Shown here piece by piece: positions 1 through 6,893 of a DNA stretch of 9,861 nucleotides (position 1 is the stretch's first letter; each line of letters starts with the position of its first letter). This stretch comes from CANHVK01 sp046304235. Its GTDB lineage: Bacteria; Bacteroidota; Bacteroidia; Flavobacteriales_D; Crocinitomicaceae. The stretch spans positions 1 through 9,861 of the forward strand of contig JBKCEW010000117.1 in assembly GCA_046304235.1 (NCBI GenBank), written 5' to 3'. The notes under the pieces are model-generated. The model worked only from the letters and a program-made list of their open reading frames with translations, was not told the DNA's origin and ran no database searches. Both the position numbers and the translations under genes were made by a program.

Positions 1-361
1 GATAAATTGACCAGTTTTTTTCGAAATAATCTTCTTCTAATTCAGTATTCATAATAAAAGAAATCTCCGCATTTTTATCTATCCAATTAATATGAACTAA
101 ACCTCCGTAACCAATACAAACATCATTTTTCAAAAATGAAAAAAGCAATTGATTTGGTTTTTCTTGTTCAAATAGTTTTGATATGACATTATTGAAATAA
201 TTATTTTGATCATCAATCGTTAGTGGCTTTACTTGGCGCAGGTGGTAAATTTGCTCATTTCGCCATTTCATGATGTCTAATCGATCCTCAAAGCGTATTG
301 GAACGATTTTATATTCGTTGAAATTAAATTCGTTTTGATTTAAACATTTGTATTTAATCAT
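1..361 (-). CDS. GNAT N-acetyltransferase, probable PseH-role enzyme (3' part missing)
   Basis: Read on the minus strand from ATG at 361, this gives 120 residues and runs off the left edge, so it is partial and missed by a complete-ORF search. Seen: residues 31-37 MKWRNEQ and 83-91 CIGYGGLVH, followed by an acidic-rich IDKNAEISFI strand, a layout typical of GNAT acetyltransferases of sugar loci (a WRN motif, then the central beta strands). The acetyl-CoA loop (Q/RxxGxG/A) would lie beyond the edge and is not visible. Its ATG overlaps the stop codon of the pseF gene by 8 bases (ATGATTAA), so it is almost certainly cotranslated with it. Inference: it acetylates N-4 of the PseC product, UDP-4-amino-4,6-dideoxy-beta-L-AltNAc, which is the PseH step. 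It could instead acylate a later Pse derivative. Confidence 0.8.
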   Translation of the reverse strand, partial: MIKYKCLNQNEFNFNEYKIVPIRFEDRLDIMKWRNEQIYHLRQVKPLTIDDQNNYFNNVISKLFEQEKPNQLLFSFLKNDVCIGYGGLVHINWIDKNAEISFIMNTELEEDYFEKNWSIY

Positions 362-1055
362 TTCGAGAACTATTTATCAATTCGAATTTCATTTCTGCTA
401 ACCTCCAATCTACCTCTGAATCAATATCTTGACCCTCAAGTTCTGAAATCACAATGGATCCTGTATTATTTGTTAATAACGTTCTTTCTTGTATGCAGCG
501 TTTAGTATTTAACCAATAAAATTGTCCTGCATCATGATAACTTTTTTCTAAATCTTGAGTCCTTGAAAAACTATATTCGGGTTTAAAAAAAGTTGTTTTA
601 TGGTTGGTGTCAATTTTCAAAGCACGTTGAATTGGGAACCCAAATGCTAATACTGGAAAAACAGAATCAAACCCTTTTTCAACCAATAGATTATAGCTCT
701 CTTGTAGTTTAATCTCTGACACAAATGGAGCACATGAATAAATACAGCAAGTATATTCAAAATCCATACCTACCTCTAAGTAATAAGAAATAACCTCATT
801 AATCACATCAAATGTCGTTGCAAAATCAGATGAATTAACTTCTGACCTTAAAAAAGGTACTTCTGCACCATGTCTTTTCGCAATTTCAGCAATTTCTAAA
901 TCATCTGTAGAAACCATTACTACATCGAAAAGTTTTGAATTTAATGCAGCCTCTATAGAATAAGCAATTATAGGCTTACCTAAAAAATGCTTAATATTTT
1001 TTCTAGGAATTCTTTTACTACCTCCTCTTGCTGGAATTATACAGAGTCTACTCAT
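354..1055 (-). CDS. pseF: Pseudaminic acid cytidylyltransferase PseF
   Basis: This 233-residue enzyme of the acylneuraminate cytidylyltransferase family (NeuA/PseF) activates pseudaminic acid with CTP to give CMP-Pse, the donor for glycosyltransfer in the cytoplasm. Seen: the nucleotide-binding signature PARGGSKRIPRKN at residues 8-20, GKPIIAYSIEAA at about 26-37 and the VSTDD motif at about 48-52. The length is normal for PseF. The ATG at 1055 overlaps the TAG stop of pseC by 8 bases (ATGAGTAG), and its own stop overlaps the next gene in the same way, which suggests translational coupling. Sequence alone does not fully separate PseF from legionaminic or sialic acid CMP-synthetases. The PseB-PseC neighbours decide for Pse. 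Confidence 0.88.
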   Translation of the reverse strand: MSRLCIIPARGGSKRIPRKNIKHFLGKPIIAYSIEAALNSKLFDVVMVSTDDLEIAEIAKRHGAEVPFLRSEVNSSDFATTFDVINEVISYYLEVGMDFEYTCCIYSCAPFVSEIKLQESYNLLVEKGFDSVFPVLAFGFPIQRALKIDTNHKTTFFKPEYSFSRTQDLEKSYHDAGQFYWLNTKRCIQERTLLTNNTGSIVISELEGQDIDSEVDWRLAEMKFELINSSRND

Positions 1056-2229
1056 TATAAAATTCTTTTATTAATTCAATTATGAACGTTAGTTCATCTT
1101 CTTTCAATGTTGGGTACATAGGTAGACTAATACAACCTTTGTAATATTCTTCAGAGACAGGACAATCACCCTCTTTCCATCCAAATTGTCTGTAATAAGG
1201 CATCAAATGACAAGGGATATAATGAATTTGTGCAAAAATTTTGTGTTCTCTTAAAAAATTGTACAAACCTAATCTGTTTTCGACCTCTAAAATGTATAGA
1301 TGATAAGCATGCCCTTCAATTTCTCCAGATTGGCCAAAAATATACTTAATATTTTTAAATGCTTCATTGTATATTTTAGCAATTTCTCGTCTTCTAATAA
1401 TTCCTTCTTCCGCTCTTTTTAGTTGACTTAGGCCTAATGCTGCTTGAAAGTCCGTTAAACGATAATTATACCCTAATTCTTGCATTTCCATATACCATGA
1501 AGGGTAAGATTCTTTACCACCCGCAAATTCAATAGAGTTTGTATAACTAGCTTCATTTTTTGTTATACCGTGTGTTCTAAGTTTTAATAGTCTATTATAT
1601 AAATCTTCATCATTCATGGTAATCATACCACCTTCGCCAGATGCAATATGTTTAACAGGGTGAAAAGAGAAAATAGCAAGATCTGCAAATTTACCATTTC
1701 CACAAGTTTGTTTTTCGTTATTTGAATCAATAAAATATCCTCCAGGTGAGTGACACGAGTCTTCAATTATCCACAAATCAAATTCATTTGCAAGAATTTT
1801 AAATTCTTCTAAATTTACTGCTCTTCCTGCAAAATCAACTGGGATAATTCCTTTGTAAGTTCCTTTTGGAGCATTTTCGAGTAGATTTCGAACTGAGTCG
1901 ATGCTCAATAGGTAAGTATCAGGGTCTATATCCCCAAAAACCACTTCTCCACCGCAATAGCGAACACAATTGGCAGATGCAGCAAAAGTGATTGGAGTTG
2001 TAATTACTTTATCACCCTGTTTTACATCTAAAGCCATCGCGCACAAATGCAGTGCAGCTGTTCCATTTGCAAGAGCGACAGCATATTTTGCACCTACATA
2101 TTCGGCAAACGCCTTTTCAAATTCCGCAATCTTTGGACCTTGGGTTAGGAAATCTGACTTTAGGGTTTCAATCACTATTTGGATGTCTTCATCCGTGATA
2201 TTTTGACGACCGTATGGAATTACATTCAT
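1048..2229 (-). CDS. pseC: UDP-4-amino-4,6-dideoxy-N-acetyl-beta-L-altrosamine transaminase PseC
   Basis: This PLP-dependent aminotransferase of the DegT/DnrJ/EryC1/StrS family uses glutamate to aminate C-4 of the PseB product, the second step of CMP-pseudaminate synthesis. In the 393-residue form seen here, the opening NVIPYGRQNITDEDI is PseC-like. LANGTAALHL (about 53-62) forms the phosphate-binding region, IIEDSCHSPGG (about 154-164) carries the PLP-ring aspartate D157, and FSFHPVKHIASGEGG holds the Schiff-base lysine K193. A longer reading from a TTG at 2244 would add five residues and overlap pseB. I prefer the ATG at 2229, which lies 4 bases after the pseB stop and gives the usual family N-terminus. 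It is cotranscribed with pseB and pseF. Confidence 0.93.
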   Translation of the reverse strand: MNVIPYGRQNITDEDIQIVIETLKSDFLTQGPKIAEFEKAFAEYVGAKYAVALANGTAALHLCAMALDVKQGDKVITTPITFAASANCVRYCGGEVVFGDIDPDTYLLSIDSVRNLLENAPKGTYKGIIPVDFAGRAVNLEEFKILANEFDLWIIEDSCHSPGGYFIDSNNEKQTCGNGKFADLAIFSFHPVKHIASGEGGMITMNDEDLYNRLLKLRTHGITKNEASYTNSIEFAGGKESYPSWYMEMQELGYNYRLTDFQAALGLSQLKRAEEGIIRRREIAKIYNEAFKNIKYIFGQSGEIEGHAYHLYILEVENRLGLYNFLREHKIFAQIHYIPCHLMPYYRQFGWKEGDCPVSEEYYKGCISLPMYPTLKEDELTFIIELIKEFYNE

Positions 2230-2233
2230 AAAA

Positions 2234-3250
2234 TTAAACTTCAAACGTTGGATCTACATGTTCTTTGATCAACTCTCTTAATGAGTCAATTGTTTCCCAT
2301 TCTGTATTTGTTCCCGAATCATAAGCAAATCCCTCTGGCACTAAAGTAGCATTGAAATGAGTTACAAAATCTTCTACTTTCCAGTTTGGTGTCTGTGGAA
2401 TGATGACAAAGTATTTTCCAAGATCATAGGTAAAAAATGAATCAGAAGAAGTAATCATTTCTTCGTGTATTTTTTCCCCGGGACGAATTCCGATTACTTT
2501 GTGTTCACATTCTGGTCCGATTGCTTTAGCAATGTCAGTAATACGGTATGATGGAATTTTAGGGATAAAAATTTCTCCACCCCATGCAGTGTCCAAAGCA
2601 TGTAATACCATATCAACACCACCTTGAAGGGAAATATTGAAACGTGTCATACTCTCAACGGTAATTGGAAGAATTCCATCTACTTTCTTTTTCTTGAGGA
2701 AAAAAGGAATTACAGAACCATTTGATCCCATAACATTTCCATAACGTACAACTGAGAATTTTATATCGTGTTTTCCTCTAATATTGTTAGCAGCGACAAA
2801 CAATTTATCAGAAGTTAACTTGGTTGCACCATATAAATTGATTGGAGCACAAGCTTTATCTGTTGAAAGAGCAACAACATGTTTTACACCTGTCTGAATA
2901 GCAGCTTGAATCACGTTTTCTGCACCGTTCACATTTGTTTTTACACATTCATCTGGATTATATTCTGCAATGTGAACGTGTTTCATTGCTGCTGCATGAA
3001 TAACATAATCAATCCCCTCAAAAGCACGAATTAATCTTTCACGATCTCTCACATCTCCAATGAAAAATCTCATTTGAGGATACTTACTTACTGGATAATC
3101 CTGAGCCATTTGAAACTGTTTTTGCTCATCTCTCGATAAAATTACCAATCGTTTAACATTAGGCCATTTAGTGAGTATATTTTCAACTAATGCTTTACCT
3201 AAAGAACCTGTTCCTCCAGTAATTAAAATTGATTTTTCTGATAAATCCAT
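2234..3250 (-). CDS. pseB: UDP-N-acetylglucosamine 4,6-dehydratase (inverting) PseB
   Basis: This 338-residue short-chain dehydrogenase/reductase of the FlaA1/PseB group converts UDP-GlcNAc to UDP-2-acetamido-2,6-dideoxy-beta-L-arabino-hexos-4-ulose, the committed step of pseudaminic acid synthesis. Seen: the NAD(P) loop TGGTGSLG at residues 11-18, FFIGDVRDRERL at about 62-73, HAAAMKHVHIAEYNP at about 85-99, and the catalytic stretch STDKACAPINLYGATK with T130, D131, K132, Y140 and K144. RPGEKIHEEM near residue 256 is a further family hallmark. The length matches soluble PseB, not the membrane-anchored long FlaA1/WbpM type. The ATG at 3250 lies 26 bases after the epimerase gene. pseC follows after 4 bases, so the product is likely passed directly to the next step. 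Confidence 0.95.
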   Translation of the reverse strand: MDLSEKSILITGGTGSLGKALVENILTKWPNVKRLVILSRDEQKQFQMAQDYPVSKYPQMRFFIGDVRDRERLIRAFEGIDYVIHAAAMKHVHIAEYNPDECVKTNVNGAENVIQAAIQTGVKHVVALSTDKACAPINLYGATKLTSDKLFVAANNIRGKHDIKFSVVRYGNVMGSNGSVIPFFLKKKKVDGILPITVESMTRFNISLQGGVDMVLHALDTAWGGEIFIPKIPSYRITDIAKAIGPECEHKVIGIRPGEKIHEEMITSSDSFFTYDLGKYFVIIPQTPNWKVEDFVTHFNATLVPEGFAYDSGTNTEWETIDSLRELIKEHVDPTFEV

Positions 3251-3276
3251 ATAAGTTAATAATTTAAATTGTTGTA

Positions 3277-4263
3277 TTAATTAAAACAACCCCAATACCA
3301 TTCAACTGCTTCTTTTAAACCATCCTTTAGATTATGAGACGGATTGTAACCAAGCATTTTTTTTGCTTTTTCGATTGATGCGTGTGAATGAGGTATATCA
3401 CCCAAACGATCGGGTCCATGTATTATATTTACTTTGCTGATATCATTATTGTAAATAGATAAATATTTTTTCAACAAGGATGTCATTTCGAGCAAATTTG
3501 TTCTCTCTCCAACAGCAGTATTAAAAATCTCTCCTATAGCTTCTTTATTTTTTGTTGTTGCAGCTAAATAATTCATTTGCAAAACATTATCTATATAAGT
3601 AAAATCCCTTGAATTTGTTCCATCTCCATTAATAGTTGGTGATTCTAAGTTTATGAAAGATTGAGTAAATTTAGGAATTACTGCAGCATAAGCACCATTC
3701 GGATCTTGTCTTCTACCATACACATTAAAATAGCGTAAACCAATGGTTTCTAAGCCATAATTTTTATAAAAAACGTCTGCATATAATTCATTTACGTATT
3801 TTGTAATTGCATAAGGTGAAAGTGGCTTACCAATAATCTCTTCTACTTTAGGTAAAGATTTAGAATCTCCATACGTTGAAGAACTTGCAGCATAAACAAA
3901 ACGTTTAACTTTTTCATCTCTTGCTGCTACTAACATGTTTAAAAACCCGTTAATATTGACATCATTGGTGGTTTGAGGATCGTTTATTGATCTAGGTACT
4001 GAACCAAGTGCTGCTTGATGAAGCACATAATCACAACCTAAAACTGCTTGTTTACAGGTTTCAAAATTTCTAATGTCACCCTCTATAAATCTAAAATCTG
4101 GATTGTTAAGATAATCCTCAATATTCTTTCTATAACCTGTAGATAAATTATCAAGACAAACAACACTATAACCTCCTTTTCTCAAAAAGAAATCACACAA
4201 ATTTGACCCAATAAAACCTGCACCACCGGTAATTAGAATTTTTATTTTAGAATCGAACGACAT
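3277..4263 (-). CDS. WbpP-type UDP-N-acetylhexosamine 4-epimerase (SDR family)
   Basis: This 328-residue extended SDR resembles WbpP/TviC, which interconvert UDP-GlcNAc and UDP-GalNAc (and their uronates) through a bound NAD. Seen: the Rossmann loop GGAGFIG at residues 13-19, CLDNLSTGYRKNI at about 36-48, HQAALGSVPRSI at about 82-93, AASSSTYGD at 125-133 supplying the catalytic Ser/Thr, YAITK with Y151 and K155, and GLRYFNVYGRRQDPNGAYA at about 175-193. HQAALGSVPRSI and RRQDPNGAYAAVIPK are strong WbpP-type signatures, in contrast to GalE or RmlB. The precise substrate (GlcNAc or GlcNAcA) cannot be read from sequence. No UDP-HexNAc 6-dehydrogenase is in view, which slightly favours UDP-GalNAc as the product. 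The ATG at 4263 follows a 247-bp gap holding a long inverted repeat. Confidence 0.88.
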   Translation of the reverse strand: MSFDSKIKILITGGAGFIGSNLCDFFLRKGGYSVVCLDNLSTGYRKNIEDYLNNPDFRFIEGDIRNFETCKQAVLGCDYVLHQAALGSVPRSINDPQTTNDVNINGFLNMLVAARDEKVKRFVYAASSSTYGDSKSLPKVEEIIGKPLSPYAITKYVNELYADVFYKNYGLETIGLRYFNVYGRRQDPNGAYAAVIPKFTQSFINLESPTINGDGTNSRDFTYIDNVLQMNYLAATTKNKEAIGEIFNTAVGERTNLLEMTSLLKKYLSIYNNDISKVNIIHGPDRLGDIPHSHASIEKAKKMLGYNPSHNLKDGLKEAVEWYWGCFN

Positions 4264-4269
4264 TTAAAT

Positions 4270-4333
4270 AATTCTTAATACAATTAAATACATAAATAAT
4301 ATGTACTTATTTTAATCTGTAAAGTTAAGAATT
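4270..4333 (-). repeat. Nested imperfect inverted repeat (leader hairpin) before the epimerase gene
   Basis: On the plus strand, four consecutive left segments pair with four right segments in order. AATTCTTAA (4270-4278) pairs with TTAAGAATT (4325-4333), TACA (4279-4282) with TGTA (4318-4321), ATTAAA (4283-4288) with TTTAAT (4311-4316), and TACAT (4289-4293) with ATGTA (4301-4305). The apical loop is 7 nt. The left arm has no bulges and the right arm has bulges of 5, 1 and 3 nt, giving 24 base pairs. The repeat ends 6 bases before the epimerase ATG on the minus strand. It has few G/C pairs and no T-run after it, so it does not look like a standard terminator. A role in translation or as an operator is inference. 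Confidence 0.45.
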
Positions 4334-4405
4334 TTATATTTAATAAGTTCGTCTTTAATTAACCACAAGATATCTGTATAAGTTTTTCAGTAAGATTTAA
4401 TTGAT

Positions 4406-4413
4406 CAAATATA
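4406..4413 (-). promoter_or_regulatory. Possible Bacteroidota -7 box for the epimerase-pse operon
   Basis: The minus strand reads TATATTTG here, an exact match to the Bacteroidota -7 consensus TAnnTTTG. No TTG lies at the expected -33 distance. If used, it would give a leader of roughly 135 nt that includes the hairpin at 4270-4333. In such A/T-rich DNA a chance match is quite likely. Confidence 0.25.
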
Positions 4414-4510
4414 AAAAACAACAAAACAATAAAGGTTAAAAAATTGAAGATCAAGACAAAAAACAAAAACGCATCAAACTTATCAAAAATTATAAAATAC
4501 TTAAAACTAA

Positions 4511-5464
4511 TTATTGCAACTTTATTTTTTTCAAATTCTCTTGATTTTCTAAAAACCATCGATAAGTAATAGAAAGCCCTTTTCCAAGATCTATTTCAGA
4601 ATTCCAACCTATTTTTTTCAATTTAGAGACATCCATTAGTTTTCTTGGAGTTCCGTCAGGTTTGGATGAATCCCAAACAATCTTCCCTTGGTAACCAACA
4701 ACCTCCTTAACCATCAAAGCTAATTCTGAAATTGTCAAATCAACTCCAGTTCCAACGTTATATAGGGAATCATTCATTTTATTTTCAATTGAAAACAAAA
4801 CTGCTTTTGCTAAATCTTTCACGTGTAAAAACTCACGCATGGGAGTACCCGACCCCCACAAGATTACATGATCAATATTATTGATTTTTGCGTCGTGAAA
4901 CTTTCTAATCATTGCAGGGAGCACATGGGATGTTTCTAAATCAAAATTATCACGTTCTCCATACAAATTGGTTGGCATCAAACTAACGAAGTCTTTACCA
5001 AATTGTTTCCGAATAGCATCACAAAGCTTTACTCCAGTAATTTTTGCTAATGCATACCACTCATTTGTTGGTTCTAATGAATCAGTTAACAAATATTCTT
5101 CTTTAAGTGGTTGAGGTGCAAATTTTGGATAAATACAAGAACTACCTAAGAATATAAATTTTGTTACATTCGTTTTTAATGCAGAATCAATTAAATTATT
5201 TTGAATCTGCATATTTTCCATCAAAAATTGATACGGAAAATTATTGTTAGCCAAAATACCTCCTACTCTAGCTGCGGAATCTATAACAATTTCGGGTTTT
5301 TCTACATCAAAAAAATCAGAAACGGCTTGTTGATTTCTTAAATCTAATTCATTTGAAGTTCTACCAATTAAATTTGAATAACCAGCATCTTTCAAACAGT
5401 TCCATACAGCTGAACCAACCATTCCTCTATGTCCAGCGATGTATATTTTAGTGTTTAAATTCAT
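4511..5464 (-). CDS. fcl: GDP-L-fucose synthase (GDP-4-keto-6-deoxymannose 3,5-epimerase-4-reductase)
   Basis: This 317-residue SDR enzyme, also known as WcaG, converts the Gmd product GDP-4-keto-6-deoxy-D-mannose to GDP-L-fucose with NADPH. Seen: the Rossmann loop GHRGMVG at residues 11-17, with the His-Arg pair typical of Fcl, and AARVGGILANN at about 64-74. GSSCIYPK at 107-114 carries catalytic Ser and the epimerase acid/base C110. EWYALAK supplies Y137 and K141, and SHVLPA gives the second epimerase residue H180. These correspond to S107, C109, Y136, K140 and H179 of the E. coli enzyme, so all known active-site residues are present. It starts 5 bases after the gmd stop, so the two are one operon. 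The length is normal for the family. Confidence 0.95.
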   Translation of the reverse strand: MNLNTKIYIAGHRGMVGSAVWNCLKDAGYSNLIGRTSNELDLRNQQAVSDFFDVEKPEIVIDSAARVGGILANNNFPYQFLMENMQIQNNLIDSALKTNVTKFIFLGSSCIYPKFAPQPLKEEYLLTDSLEPTNEWYALAKITGVKLCDAIRKQFGKDFVSLMPTNLYGERDNFDLETSHVLPAMIRKFHDAKINNIDHVILWGSGTPMREFLHVKDLAKAVLFSIENKMNDSLYNVGTGVDLTISELALMVKEVVGYQGKIVWDSSKPDGTPRKLMDVSKLKKIGWNSEIDLGKGLSITYRWFLENQENLKKIKLQ

Positions 5465-5469
5465 ATATC

Positions 5470-6591
5470 TTATTCGAAGTAATTGTAAGTATAAAACCCA
5501 CCTTCTTTTAAATACTGATCTTTTTTCATCAACTTCAAATCACTCTCCATCATATCTTTCACTAAATCTTGAAGATCGTATTCCGGAACCCAACCTAATT
5601 TTTCTTTAGCTTTTGTTGCATCTCCAATCAATAAATCAACCTCTGTCGGTCTGAAATATTTTGGGTCGACACTCACCACCTCTTTACCAATTTCGAGTTG
5701 ATATTCAGGTAAATCACATGAAGCAATAAAGCCTTTTTCAGCTTCTCCCTCCCCTCTAAACTCTAGTTTTATCCCAACTTCGCCAAATGCCATACGAACA
5801 AAATCTCGTACTGTTGTGGTTTTATTTGTCGCAATTACCCAATCCTCAGGTTGTTCCGCCTGAAGTATCATCCACATCATACGAACATAATCTTTGGCAT
5901 GTCCCCAATCTCTTTTAGCATCCAAGTTACCCAAATACAGTTTATCTTGAAGTCCAAGAGCGATCTTAGAAGTGGCTCTCGTTATTTTTCTAGTTACAAA
6001 CGTTTCTCCCCTTATTGGCGATTCGTGATTGAATAAAATCCCATTGCAAGCATACATTCCGTAAGCCTCTCTATAATTCACAGTTATCCAATAAGCATAC
6101 ATTTTTGCTACCGCATAAGGACTTCTTGGATAGAAAGGAGTGGTTTCATTTTGAGGAACTTCCTGAACTTTACCATATAATTCTGAAGTAGAAGCCTGAT
6201 ATATTTTAGTCTTTTTTTCTAATCCGAGTAAACGAACTGCTTCTAATATTCTCAAGGTACCTAATCCATCAGCATTTCCTGTATATTCTGGTGTCTCAAA
6301 AGAAACAGCCACATGACTCATAGCTGCTAAATTGTAGATTTCATCTGGTTGAATTTGTTGAATTAACCTTATCAAGTTCGTGCTATCTGTTAAATCACCA
6401 TAATGAAGTATAAAATTCTTATTTTCAGTATGCGGATCTTGATAAAGATGATCGATTCTATCTGTATTAAATAAAGAAGATCTTCTTTTTAAACCATGAA
6501 CGATATACCCTTTTTTTAATAAAAACTCACTTAAATACGCTCCATCTTGACCTGTAACACCAGTAATAAAAGCAACTTTTTTGTTTGACAT
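5470..6591 (-). CDS. gmd: GDP-mannose 4,6-dehydratase
   Basis: This SDR enzyme dehydrates GDP-D-mannose to GDP-4-keto-6-deoxy-D-mannose, the first step toward GDP-L-fucose. Using the longer 379-residue reading for numbering, the NADP loop GVTGQDG is at 17-23, GLKRRSS with its conserved arginines at about 39-45, QASTSELYGKV at 138-148 holds catalytic T141 and E143, and YAVAK gives Y165 and K169. These match E135, Y157 and K161 of E. coli Gmd with a constant offset of 8. FNHESPIRGETFVTRK is also diagnostic. Two ATGs are possible, at 6609 and 6591. I prefer 6591 because it gives the usual family N-terminus and leaves a reasonable leader behind the -7 box at 6620-6627. The longer form would have only about 6 nt of leader. 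Confidence 0.94.
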   Translation of the reverse strand: MSNKKVAFITGVTGQDGAYLSEFLLKKGYIVHGLKRRSSLFNTDRIDHLYQDPHTENKNFILHYGDLTDSTNLIRLIQQIQPDEIYNLAAMSHVAVSFETPEYTGNADGLGTLRILEAVRLLGLEKKTKIYQASTSELYGKVQEVPQNETTPFYPRSPYAVAKMYAYWITVNYREAYGMYACNGILFNHESPIRGETFVTRKITRATSKIALGLQDKLYLGNLDAKRDWGHAKDYVRMMWMILQAEQPEDWVIATNKTTTVRDFVRMAFGEVGIKLEFRGEGEAEKGFIASCDLPEYQLEIGKEVVSVDPKYFRPTEVDLLIGDATKAKEKLGWVPEYDLQDLVKDMMESDLKLMKKDQYLKEGGFYTYNYFE

Positions 6592-6619
6592 AATATTAGA
6601 ACTACTCATTTGAATTTTG

Positions 6620-6627
6620 CAAAAATA
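6620..6627 (-). promoter_or_regulatory. Probable -7 promoter box of the gmd-fcl operon
   Basis: The minus strand reads TATTTTTG, an exact match to the Bacteroidota TAnnTTTG element, in the short gap between the 78-residue gene and gmd. No clear -33 TTG is seen about 20 bases upstream. The predicted transcript start, about 6614-6616, favours translation from the ATG at 6591. Confidence 0.45.
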
Positions 6628-6642
6628 ATTAAAAACTTGTAT

Positions 6643-6879
6643 TTAACTTGAAATTGAATTCTGCTCTCTAATTTCAAAATCTTTACTCTCGCACTCTTCA
6701 TAAAATTCGTTTGAAAAATCTATCATCTCTTTTATCATCAGTATCTCCGGAAATCTGTCGACAATGTAATGATATTTTGTAATTTTAGTGCCAATAATTT
6801 TTAATTGAAAAAACTCTCTTTCATTTATTATTTTGTAAAAATTTTTAGAATCTTTCGATTTACGATATAACGGAAACAT
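6643..6879 (-). CDS. Small conserved-looking protein of unknown function (78 aa)
   Basis: I cannot name this family. From the ATG at 6879 the protein starts MFPLYRKSKDSKNFYKII, then EFFQLKIIGTKITKYHYIV, a FPEILMIKEMIDF segment and a charged C-terminus. It has no signal peptide, membrane segment or cysteine motif beyond a single Cys, so it looks like a small cytosolic alpha/beta protein. A start at 6900 would add seven residues but overlap the divergent nth start at 6894. The inner ATG leaves a 14-base gap between the two starts and is preferred. The codon-like composition (patterned aromatic, charged and hydrophobic residues) argues for a real gene and not noise. It shares its orientation with gmd, but the probable promoter between them suggests it is not part of the sugar operon. 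Confidence 0.6.
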   Translation of the reverse strand: MFPLYRKSKDSKNFYKIINEREFFQLKIIGTKITKYHYIVDRFPEILMIKEMIDFSNEFYEECESKDFEIREQNSISS

Positions 6880-6893
6880 AATATTTATTTGAA

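Larger units (their letters stand above)
4264..4510. other. Non-coding gap between the fcl and epimerase genes
   Basis: This is the only sizeable gap in the minus-strand sugar block, where neighbouring genes are otherwise 4-33 bases apart or overlap. It is very A/T-rich. From 4411 to 4470, 41 of 60 plus-strand bases are A and only 7 are T, so a minus-strand transcript would be strongly U-rich there. It also contains the inverted repeat at 4270-4333 and a weak minus-strand -7-like box at 4406-4413. A 66-residue hydrophobic reading frame across 4359-4559 overlaps the fcl 3' end and looks like a by-product of the T-rich strand, so it is not annotated. The gap probably separates two transcription units. 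Confidence 0.5.

Noticed and set aside
1970..2206. 78-residue plus-strand frame inside pseC
   Set aside because: It is antisense to a complete, motif-bearing pseC and has no independent coding features.
4270..4333. Inverted repeat as an intrinsic terminator of gmd-fcl
   Set aside because: The stem is nearly all A/T and the minus strand after it (ATTTAAATG) has no T-run, so it does not meet the usual terminator pattern. It is kept only as an inverted repeat of unknown role.
4359..4559. 66-residue hydrophobic reading frame on the minus strand
   Set aside because: It overlaps the 3' end of fcl by 49 bases, and its Phe/Ile/Leu richness follows from the T-rich strand. There is no recognisable start context or family pattern.
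5851..6036. 61-residue plus-strand frame inside gmd
   Set aside because: It is antisense to well-conserved gmd sequence and is a shadow frame.
6884..6891. TTTATTTG as a promoter box for nth
   Set aside because: It lacks the TA of the consensus and would put the transcript start at or inside the nth start codon (6894).
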